The position numbers and the translations under genes are program-made. From Caldilineaceae bacterium (GTDB taxonomy: Bacteria; Chloroflexota; Anaerolineae; Caldilineales; Caldilineaceae), in contig WGCB01000170.1 in the NCBI GenBank assembly GCA_015494005.1, forward strand, positions 1 to 5,854: a stretch of DNA of 5,854 nucleotides, in the 5' to 3' direction. The notes beneath the pieces were generated by a model. The model was not told the origin of the DNA. It worked only from the letters and a program-made list of their open reading frames with translations, and did no database searches. Below are positions 1 to 5,452 of the stretch, in pieces (positions within the stretch are counted from its first letter, which is position 1; every line of letters begins with the position of its first letter).

Positions 1-11
1 CGTACGAACAT
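1..11 (-). CDS. Start of an unidentified gene running off the left edge
   Basis: An ATG on the minus strand (bases 11-9) is followed by TTC GTA CG, reading Met-Phe-Val-Arg before the window ends. It is preceded by AAAGGAGGG at 26-18, with the AAGGAGG core ending 7 nucleotides before the ATG. That is close to a perfect anti-Shine-Dalgarno match at ideal spacing. The start lies 140 bases downstream of the ppdK stop, on the same strand, as expected for the next gene in a co-directional run. Only four codons are visible, so no function can be assigned. The call rests on the ribosome binding site, spacing and gene order alone. Confidence 0.55.
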
Positions 12-17
12 GGGCTA

Positions 18-26
18 CCCTCCTTT
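18..26 (-). promoter_or_regulatory. Strong ribosome binding site for the gene starting at base 11
   Basis: Minus-strand AAAGGAGGG contains the 7-base AAGGAGG core complementary to the 16S rRNA 3' end, placed 7 nucleotides before the ATG at 11-9. It is the strongest Shine-Dalgarno sequence in the window, and it is what supports an otherwise invisible gene at the left edge. Confidence 0.6.
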
Positions 27-49
27 GTGTGAAGACGAACTGTGCCAAC

Positions 50-142
50 TGGCGACGGTCCCTGGGGCGGGAGTTGGGGAGGGGATGGCTCCTCTCCCCA
101 ACTCCTTGTCCGTTCCCCTGTACACCCGTTTCCCCGTCGCCA
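50..142. repeat. Outer inverted repeat enclosing the 70-105 hairpin
   Basis: Bases 50-58 and 134-142 are perfect 9-base inverted repeats (TGGCGACGG / CCGTCGCCA) enclosing the strong hairpin at 70-105. In RNA from either strand this could fold as a closing stem with a long internal loop around the inner hairpin. It occupies nearly all of the non-coding DNA between the ppdK stop and the ribosome binding site of the next gene. A 9-base match inside about 150 bases is unlikely but not impossible by chance, so the structure is plausible and not proven. I recognise no known riboswitch or leader family in it. Confidence 0.4.
70..105 (-). terminator. Long GC-rich hairpin after ppdK, possible terminator or leader hairpin
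   Basis: Bases 70-85 and 90-105 form a 16-base-pair inverted repeat around a 4-base loop (86-89). The only imperfection is 82/93: a G-U wobble in plus-strand RNA, but an A-C mismatch in minus-strand RNA. It begins 47 bases past the ppdK stop on the transcribed strand, a typical terminator position. It lacks a U-rich tail: minus-strand sequence after the stem is C/G-rich, and plus-strand sequence after it (TTGTCCGTT) is only mildly T-rich. It could therefore be a 3'-end stabilising or attenuating hairpin instead of a classical intrinsic terminator. The hairpin itself is read directly from sequence; its role is inferred. Confidence 0.55.
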
Positions 143-151
143 AACCAGGTA

Positions 152-2935
152 TTAGGCTTCCTGTTTCTCCTTCAGAGCGGCGTGGGCCGCGGCCAGGCGA
201 GCCACCGGCACCCGGAAGGGGGAGCAGCTCACGTAGTTCAGCCCCACGCCGTGACAGAACTCGATGCTCTTGGGATCCCCGCCGTGCTCGCCGCAGATGC
301 CCACCTCCAGGCTCGGTTTGGCGGCCCGGCCCTTCTCCACGCCCATGGCGATGAGCTGGCCCACGCCTTCCTGATCCAGGGTGGCGAAGGGATTCTCCGG
401 CAGGATCCCCATGCGCAGGTAGTCGATGAGGAAGCCGGACTCCGCGTCGTCCCGGCTGATGCCGAAGGTGGTCTGGGTCAGGTCGTTGGTGCCGTAGGAG
501 AAGAAGTCGGCCTCCTGGGCGATCTGGTCCGCGGTGAGGGCGGCCCGAGGGATCTCGATCATGGTGCCGAACTTGTAGTCCACCTGGACGCCCTGCTCCT
601 CCATGACCTGCTTGGCCACCTCTTCCAGCCGGGCCTTCTGGACCTTCAGCTCGTTCACGTGGCTGGTCAGGGGGATCATCACCTCGGGATGCACATCCAC
701 CCCTTCCTGGGCCACCTCACAGGCCGCCTCGAAGATGGCCCGCACCTGCATCTGGGTCAGCTCGGGCATGGCGATGCCCAGGCGCACGCCTCGCCGGCCC
801 AGCATGGGGTTGGCCTCTCGCAGGTTCTCCACACGGGCCAGCACCTGCTCTTCCTCCTCGATGGTGTGGAGCAGATCGTCCACCTCCTTCAGGGTGCCGG
901 CCCGGAGCAAGCGGATCTTCTTGTCCGACAGGTCGTGGACCAGCTCCTCGTAGGAGGGCAGGAACTCGTGGAGGGGCGGGTCGATGAGGCGAATGATCAC
1001 CGGCAGGCCGTCCATCACCCGGAAGAGCCCCTTGAAGTCCTCCCGCTGATGGGGCAGCAAGGCCTCCAGGACCTCCCGGCGCTCCGTGGGGGATTCGGTC
1101 ATGATCATGCGCTGGACCAGGGGCAGCCGGTCCGTCTCGAAGAACATGTGCTCCGTGCGGCAGAGGCCGATGCCCTCCGCGCCGTACTCCCGGGCCCGCT
1201 GGGCGTCCTGGGGGTAGTCCGCGTTGGTCCAGACGCCCAACTTCCGGAACTCGTCTGCCCAGGAGAGGAGCCGCTTCAGCCAGGGGTCGGAGATGTCCGG
1301 CACCCGGGTCTCCAGCTTGCCCAGGAAGACCTGGCCCGTGGTGCCGTCGATGGAGATCCACTCGCCCTCCTTGATCTCGTGCTCCCCCACCCACATGATG
1401 CGGTGATCCAGGTCGATATCCAGGGCCGCCACGCCCACCACCGCTGGCTTGCCGAACTGGCGAGCCACCAGGGCCGCGTGGCTGGTGCGGCCACCCCGGC
1501 TGGTGAGGATGCCCTGGGCCGCCAGCATGCCGTGGACGTCGTCGGGCTTGGTCTCCGGCCGCACCATGATCACCGGCTTGCCCTCCTTGGCCCAGGCCTC
1601 GGCCAGGTCCGCGTCGAAGGCCACCACGCCCACCGCCGCGCCAGGGGAGACGTTCAGCCCAGTGGCCAGGAGCCGCCCCTCGGCCACGGCCTTCTCCTTG
1701 GACTCGGGATCGAACTGGGGGTGCAGGAAGAAGTCCACCTGGTCCGGCTCCACCCGGAGCACCGCCTCCTCCCGGCTGATGAGCCCTTCCTCGGCCAGGT
1801 CCACTGCGATGCGCACCGCGGCCTGGGCCGTGCGCTTGCCGTTCCGGGTCTGGAGGAGCCAGAGCTTGCCCTTCTCGATGGTGAACTCCATGTCCTGCAT
1901 GTCCCGGAAGTGCCGCTCCAGCTTCTGGGCCACCTCCTGCAGCTGCTGGTAGAGCTCAGGCATCTCCTTGCGCAGCTCCTCGATGGGCTTGGTCAGGCGG
2001 ATGCCGGCCACCACGTCCTCGCCCTGGGCGTTGGTCAGGTAATCCCCCTCCAGCTTCTTCTCGCCGGTGGTGGCGTTGCGGGTCATGGCCACGCCGGTGG
2101 CGGAGTCGTCCCCCATGTTGCCGAAGACCATGGTGACGATGTTCACCGCGGTGCCCAGGTCGTGGGGGATGCCGGCCGCGTTGCGGTAGTCCACGGCTCG
2201 CTTGCCGTTCCAGGACTTGAAGACCGCTTCGATGGCCAGGCGCAGCTGGGTCCAGGGATCCTGGGGGAAGTCATGGCCCGTGTGGTGGCGGACGATGCGC
2301 TTGAACTCCTTCACGATGGCCTTCCAGTCCTCCGCGGTGAGCTCCGCGTCCGTCTCCACGCCTCGCTTGCGCCGGTACTCGGCCAGCACCTCCTCGAAGG
2401 GCTCGTCCGGGACACCCATGACCACGCTGCCGAACATCTGGATCAGGCGGCGGTAGGAGTCGTAGGCGAAGCGGGGATCGCCGGTCAGGCGGGCCAATCC
2501 TTCCACCGTCTCGTCGTTCAGGCCGATGTTCAGGACCGTGTCCATCATGCCGGGCATGGAGAACTTGGCCCCGGATCGGCTGGAGACCAGCAGGGGATTG
2601 GAGGGATCCCCGAACTTCTTGCCCGTCTTCTCCTCCAGCTCGTGGATGGCGTCCAGGACCTGCTCCCACAGCCCAGGCGGGAACTGTTCCCCGGCCCGCA
2701 GGTAGGCCATGCAGGCCTCGGTGGTCACGGTGAAGCCTGGGGGCACGGGGATGCCCAGGCGGGTCATCTCGGCCAGGTTGGCGCCCTTGCCGCCCAGCAG
2801 CGCCCGGACCGCGTCCCAGTCACCGCCGACCCGGGCCTCCGCTTGCTCGATTTCGTCGAACAGATAGACCCACTTTTGGGCCTGTTCCTCCGGTTGGGTC
2901 CCCTTTTCGGGAGCCTGGACAACTTCGGCTGACAT
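152..2935 (-). CDS. ppdK: Pyruvate, phosphate dikinase
   Basis: This 927-residue cytoplasmic enzyme interconverts pyruvate, ATP and phosphate with PEP, AMP and pyrophosphate. It can act in gluconeogenesis or in PPi-dependent glycolysis. The N-terminal nucleotide-binding domain starts with LLGGKGANLAEM (47-57) and includes SRSGAKFSMPGMMDTVLN (119-136) and LQTRNGKRTAQAA (361-373). The swivelling phosphohistidine domain carries GGRTSHAA (481-488): His486 is the phosphate carrier, and Thr484 matches the threonine phosphorylated by PPDK regulatory proteins. The C-terminal PEP/pyruvate barrel keeps GIGLCRTEHMFF (588-599), IRLIDPPLHEF (648-658), MIEIPRAA (792-799), YGTNDLTQ (814-821) and ICGEHGGDP (880-888, catalytic Cys881). 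All key residues are present, so it should be active. It is about 50 residues longer than typical bacterial PPDK (about 875), partly from a polar N-terminal tail (1-20). The start is supported by AAAGGAG 7 nucleotides upstream. The family assignment is secure; the direction of flux cannot be told. Confidence 0.97.
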   Translation of the reverse strand: MSAEVVQAPEKGTQPEEQAQKWVYLFDEIEQAEARVGGDWDAVRALLGGKGANLAEMTRLGIPVPPGFTVTTEACMAYLRAGEQFPPGLWEQVLDAIHELEEKTGKKFGDPSNPLLVSSRSGAKFSMPGMMDTVLNIGLNDETVEGLARLTGDPRFAYDSYRRLIQMFGSVVMGVPDEPFEEVLAEYRRKRGVETDAELTAEDWKAIVKEFKRIVRHHTGHDFPQDPWTQLRLAIEAVFKSWNGKRAVDYRNAAGIPHDLGTAVNIVTMVFGNMGDDSATGVAMTRNATTGEKKLEGDYLTNAQGEDVVAGIRLTKPIEELRKEMPELYQQLQEVAQKLERHFRDMQDMEFTIEKGKLWLLQTRNGKRTAQAAVRIAVDLAEEGLISREEAVLRVEPDQVDFFLHPQFDPESKEKAVAEGRLLATGLNVSPGAAVGVVAFDADLAEAWAKEGKPVIMVRPETKPDDVHGMLAAQGILTSRGGRTSHAALVARQFGKPAVVGVAALDIDLDHRIMWVGEHEIKEGEWISIDGTTGQVFLGKLETRVPDISDPWLKRLLSWADEFRKLGVWTNADYPQDAQRAREYGAEGIGLCRTEHMFFETDRLPLVQRMIMTESPTERREVLEALLPHQREDFKGLFRVMDGLPVIIRLIDPPLHEFLPSYEELVHDLSDKKIRLLRAGTLKEVDDLLHTIEEEEQVLARVENLREANPMLGRRGVRLGIAMPELTQMQVRAIFEAACEVAQEGVDVHPEVMIPLTSHVNELKVQKARLEEVAKQVMEEQGVQVDYKFGTMIEIPRAALTADQIAQEADFFSYGTNDLTQTTFGISRDDAESGFLIDYLRMGILPENPFATLDQEGVGQLIAMGVEKGRAAKPSLEVGICGEHGGDPKSIEFCHGVGLNYVSCSPFRVPVARLAAAHAALKEKQEA

Positions 2936-2940
2936 GCTTT

Positions 2941-2949
2941 CTCTCCTTT
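2941..2949 (-). promoter_or_regulatory. Ribosome binding site of ppdK
   Basis: Minus-strand AAAGGAGAG has its AAGGAG core at 2948-2943, 7 nucleotides before the ATG at 2935. It fixes the ppdK start at the beginning of the polar N-terminal tail and argues against a later start nearer the conserved domain. Confidence 0.75.
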
Positions 2950-3001
2950 GACAAGGCTAGCTGAATGAGATCCGCAACGACCAGCCCCCTCCTCTCCTCG
3001 C

Positions 3002-3046
3002 AAAGGAAATCGCCTGGCCCAAGCTCAAGACCAGGTGCTAGGCGAT
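3002..3046 (-). terminator. Terminator-like hairpin between the stress protein gene and ppdK
   Basis: Read on the minus strand, ATCGCCT (3046-3040) and AGGCGAT (3015-3009) are perfect 7-base inverted repeats. A competing or nested inner stem pairs 3035-3029 with 3019-3013 (7 pairs with one G-U) around a 9-base loop. The stem is followed directly by a pyrimidine tail with 6 T in 8 bases (3009-3002, TTTCCTTT). Stem plus T-rich tail, 26 bases past the universal stress protein stop, fits a Rho-independent terminator, though the tail is interrupted by two C. Some read-through into ppdK is possible, since ppdK begins 66 bases further on. Confidence 0.5.
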
Positions 3047-3060
3047 CCCGTCCTGCTGGA

Positions 3061-3080
3061 ACGAGCTTCGTTCAGCTCGT
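3061..3080 (-). repeat. Perfect hairpin overlapping the stop codon of the stress protein gene
   Basis: Bases 3061-3067 and 3074-3080 (ACGAGCT / AGCTCGT) are perfect 7-base inverted repeats around a 6-base loop that includes most of the TGA stop codon (3074-3072). No T-run follows. Together with the stem at 3002-3046 it gives two successive hairpins at the 3' end of the messenger, which could slow 3' exonuclease decay or assist termination. The structure is seen; the role is inferred. Confidence 0.45.
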
Positions 3081-4052
3081 CTTTCCCTCCTGAGATGCTT
3101 CCTCGGATGTGTCCTCCCCCTCTACCGCCTGCTCGGAGCGGCTTCCCCGCACCAGGAGCAGGGGCCGGGAGGCGCTGTGCAGCACCTTGTCCGCCACGCT
3201 GCCGAAGACCCAGCGACCCAGGCCAGAGCGGCCATGGGTGCTCATGACGATCAGGCCCACGCCCTCCCGCTCGGCCAGATCGACGATCACGTCCGCGGGG
3301 CGCCCCTCCACCACAGCGACCTCGCTGGCGACGCCCTCCGCCTGCAGCCGGTCCTGGACCTGTTTCAGGTACTTCTCCGCCTGCTGCTTCAGCTCCTCGG
3401 TGGAGATGTCGCTGAGGAACTCCGGCGCGCCCAGGGGCATGTAGAGGACCAGCTCCTCCAGTGGCAAGATGGCCTGGACCAGGAGGATGGTGGCGTTGTT
3501 GTCCTTGGCCAGGGTCACCGCGTGGGGCAGGGCCTGCTCGGCCAACTCCGAGCCGTCCAGGGGCACCAGGATCTGGCGCAGCTCCGTCTCCGCGGGCGTC
3601 TCCATGGAGGGCCGCACCAGCAGCACGGGCCGCTCTGCGCTGCGCACCACCCGGTCCGCCACGCTGCCGATGAGCCACCGGGTGAGGCCGGAGTAGCCGT
3701 GGGTGGTCATGGCGATGAGGTCCACGTCCTGGGCGTCCGCGAACTCGCAGATGGTGGCGGCCACATCCCCCGCGGTGACGTGGGTGTAGACGGTGTAGCC
3801 CATCTCCCGCAGCTCGCCCTTCTTCAGGCGCAGGTAGTCCCGGGCCTCCTCGTAGAGCTTGTCCACGTCCAGGGCCGGGGGGGCCAGCTCCGCCACCATG
3901 TCCGGCCGCAGCACGTCCCGGTAGCCGTAGAGGGTCACCACCCGCAGCAGGTAGATCTCCACTTTCTTCGGGGAGAACATCAGCTCCACGTGGGCCAACA
4001 CCCGCTCTGCCAGGCTGGAGCCGTCCAAGGGAATCAGGATCTTTCGGTACAT
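3072..4052 (-). CDS. Tandem-domain universal stress protein (UspA family)
   Basis: This 326-residue soluble protein consists of two fused UspA domains, which can form an intramolecular version of the usual Usp dimer. Domain 1 (about 1-148) opens with KILIPLDGSSLAE (Asp10) and ends with the nucleotide-loop pattern TTHG-9X-GS (His118-Gly119, Gly129-Ser130). Domain 2 (about 158-303) repeats this with ILVPLDGSELAE (Asp166) and STHG-9X-GS (His273-Gly274, Gly284-Ser285). Both halves therefore look like ATP-binding, MJ0577-type Usp domains, not the non-binding E. coli UspA type. A short acidic, Ser/Glu-rich tail follows (304-326). The frame stays open far upstream, but 4052 is the start: the Usp fold begins there, GGGAGG lies 5 nucleotides before the ATG, and upstream translation is low-complexity Gly/Pro/Arg sequence. 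Such proteins usually respond to starvation or oxidative stress; the ligand and partner here are unknown. Confidence 0.93.
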   Translation of the reverse strand: MYRKILIPLDGSSLAERVLAHVELMFSPKKVEIYLLRVVTLYGYRDVLRPDMVAELAPPALDVDKLYEEARDYLRLKKGELREMGYTVYTHVTAGDVAATICEFADAQDVDLIAMTTHGYSGLTRWLIGSVADRVVRSAERPVLLVRPSMETPAETELRQILVPLDGSELAEQALPHAVTLAKDNNATILLVQAILPLEELVLYMPLGAPEFLSDISTEELKQQAEKYLKQVQDRLQAEGVASEVAVVEGRPADVIVDLAEREGVGLIVMSTHGRSGLGRWVFGSVADKVLHSASRPLLLVRGSRSEQAVEGEDTSEEASQEGKTS

Positions 4053-4057
4053 GTCAC

Positions 4058-4062
4058 CCTCC
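4058..4062 (-). promoter_or_regulatory. Ribosome binding site that decides the stress protein start
   Basis: Minus-strand GGAGG, within GGGAGGGTGAC, lies 5 nucleotides before the ATG at 4052. Because the reading frame is open for over 1.5 kb upstream, this site and the position of the Usp fold are what fix the true start. Confidence 0.7.
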
Positions 4063-4120
4063 CACAGAGTAGTCGAATCGCATCTGCTCTGCTCGGCCCT
4101 GGCCCTGCCTGTGGATCTAC

Positions 4121-4151
4121 CCGATGGTCCGGTGTGGTCCGGGACCGTCCG
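4121..4151. repeat. Imperfect inverted repeat upstream of the stress protein gene
   Basis: Bases 4121-4130 (CCGATGGTCC) and 4142-4151 (GGACCGTCCG) pair at 8 of 10 positions around an 11-base centre that itself contains GGTCC. It lies 70-100 bases upstream of the universal stress protein ATG. A related sequence, CCGATGGATCCGG, recurs at 4271-4283. It may be a regulator binding site or a 5' UTR hairpin, but short GC-rich repeats like this arise easily by chance. Confidence 0.25.
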
Positions 4152-4303
4152 ATGCACGCGGCCGAAGCAGGCGCCTGTGATTTCCTTCCAGGCCCAGTGT
4201 AGCCCAGGCCAGGGAGCAACGCACCCACCCAGGGAACAGCCTCCAGCCTGGCCAGTTGTCCAGGTTTGATCCGATGGATCCGGCCCCCGGAGGCGAGCCT
4301 GGC

Positions 4304-5452
4304 CTAGCCCTGGGCCGGGGCCACCCGACGGCGACGGGCCTGGCGCTCCTCTCGGATCCGCTGGCTCAGCCCGGGGGTGCGGCCGCCCCGGCGCACGTTG
4401 ATCACCTCGGCCATGATGGCCACGGAGATCTCCGCGGGGGTGATGGCGCCGATGTCCAGCCCCACCGGCGCGTGGATGCGGTCGAACTTCTCCGCCGGGA
4501 TGCCCTGCTCCCGCTCCAGCAGCTCGTAGACCGCCCGGATGCGCCGCTGGCTGCCGATCATGCCGATGTAGGCCACGGGATCGTCCAGCACCTCCAGCAG
4601 ACAAGCCACGTCGTGCTGGTGCCCCCGGGTGACCAGGACGATGTAGGTGTCGCTGTCGAAGGTGGGCCGGCCCTGGCGCAGGCGGGCCAGCTCCTCCCGG
4701 AAGGGGCCGGCCACCACCCGGTCCGCGGTGGGGAAACGGCCGGGATGGGCGTACTGGGGCCGGTCGTCCAGGACGGTCACCTGGAAGTCGGCGATCTTGG
4801 CCACCGCGGCCAGGGGCACGGCGATGTGCCCTGCCCCCACGATGATCAGGTGGGGCGGCCGGGCCTGGACCTCCACGAAGACCTGCACGGAGCCGTCCTC
4901 GGTCTCGTAGCCCAGGAGACGGTGCTCCTTGGCCTGGATGGCCTGGCCCGCGTCCTGGAGCAACTGCCCGGTCAGGTCGCCCAGGCCCAGATCCCCCACC
5001 AGGGAGGGCTCCTGCTCCGGCCGCAGCACCGCGTGACGTCCTCGAGCCGGGGCCAGCGCCCCCTCCGCCGCGGTGACGGTGAGCAGGGCTGCGGGCTCCC
5101 GCCGGTCGATGGCCTCCAGCAGAGCCTCCAGCAGGGCCGGCTCCAGGGGCTGCTCCACGAAAAGGGACATGACCCCGCCGCAGACCCCCAGGCTCTGCAT
5201 GGAGATGTCGTCGGTCAGGTCCACGTGGACGGTGCGGGGCTCGCCTTCCTGGATGGTGTCCAGCCCGGCCCGGATCACGTCCGCCTCCCCGCAGCCGCCG
5301 CCCACGGTGCCCACGTGCTGGCCGTAGGGGTGGACGATCATCTTGGCCCCCACTTCCCGGGGCACGGATCCCCGGGCCTGGGTGATGGTGGCCATGGCCA
5401 CGGGCAGGCCTTGGTCCAGGAGATCTTTCAGGCGGTGGTAGATGGTGGACAT
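4304..5452 (-). CDS. xdhC: XdhC/CoxI family molybdenum cofactor maturation protein
   Basis: This 382-residue cytoplasmic factor belongs to the family that binds molybdenum cofactor, protects or presents it for sulfuration, and helps insert it into xanthine dehydrogenase or aerobic CO dehydrogenase type enzymes. The N-terminal XdhC_CoxI domain shows ARGSVPREVGAKMIV (26-40), GTVGGGCGEADV (48-59) and VCGGVM (90-95), with the conserved Cys91. The C-terminal Rossmann-like XdhC_C domain begins at IIVGAGHIAVPLA (203-215) and contains VLDDRPQYA (227-235), YIGMIGSQRR (295-304) and PVGLDIGAITPAEISVAI (329-346). Length and both domains are complete. The basic tail after 363 is not conserved family sequence. 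The ATG lies inside the end of the upstream MocA-like gene (25-base overlap), with GAGGAG 11 nucleotides before it, so the two are probably translationally coupled. Whether it is XdhC proper or CoxI depends on an enzyme not visible here. Confidence 0.92.
   Translation of the reverse strand: MSTIYHRLKDLLDQGLPVAMATITQARGSVPREVGAKMIVHPYGQHVGTVGGGCGEADVIRAGLDTIQEGEPRTVHVDLTDDISMQSLGVCGGVMSLFVEQPLEPALLEALLEAIDRREPAALLTVTAAEGALAPARGRHAVLRPEQEPSLVGDLGLGDLTGQLLQDAGQAIQAKEHRLLGYETEDGSVQVFVEVQARPPHLIIVGAGHIAVPLAAVAKIADFQVTVLDDRPQYAHPGRFPTADRVVAGPFREELARLRQGRPTFDSDTYIVLVTRGHQHDVACLLEVLDDPVAYIGMIGSQRRIRAVYELLEREQGIPAEKFDRIHAPVGLDIGAITPAEISVAIMAEVINVRRGGRTPGLSQRIREERQARRRRVAPAQG

Larger units (their letters stand above)
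4053..4303 (-). other. Intergenic region between xdhC and the stress protein gene
   Basis: These 251 bases separate the molybdenum-cofactor pair from the universal stress protein gene. The gap is long compared with the overlap inside the pair, so a promoter for the stress protein gene probably lies here. No minus-strand sequence has both a good -35 and a good -10 box at normal spacing: a TACACT near 4194 has only TTGCTC 12 bases upstream. There is a small 5-base inverted repeat at 4268-4280 close after the xdhC stop and an imperfect one at 4121-4151. The frames open through the gap encode low-complexity Gly/Pro/Arg-rich sequence with no recognisable domain, and I do not call a gene. Confidence 0.5.

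Noticed and set aside
29..2932. A 967-codon open frame on the plus strand, antisense to all of ppdK
   Set aside because: Its triplets coincide exactly with the ppdK codons, so it stays open merely because ppdK avoids TTA, CTA and TCA codons at this GC content. The translation is His/Gly/Leu/Val-rich low-complexity sequence with no recognisable domain.
2947..2980. A possible ppdK promoter, TTGCGG and TTGTCA 17 bases apart on the minus strand
   Set aside because: The -10 candidate matches the sigma-70 consensus poorly and overlaps the ribosome binding site, leaving almost no room for a leader.
3177..4202. Plus-strand open frame antisense to the stress protein gene
   Set aside because: It is in codon register with the Usp gene and has the same His/Gly/Gln-rich shadow composition, with no domain or ribosome binding site.
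4034..4269. Small open frames in the xdhC-usp gap on both strands
   Set aside because: They show no domain, no convincing ribosome binding site and low-complexity content, and they overlap the start of the stress protein gene.
4268..4280. A 5-base inverted repeat (GATCC-GAT-GGATC) as an xdhC terminator
   Set aside because: The stem is too short and has no T-run after it; it is likely to occur by chance.
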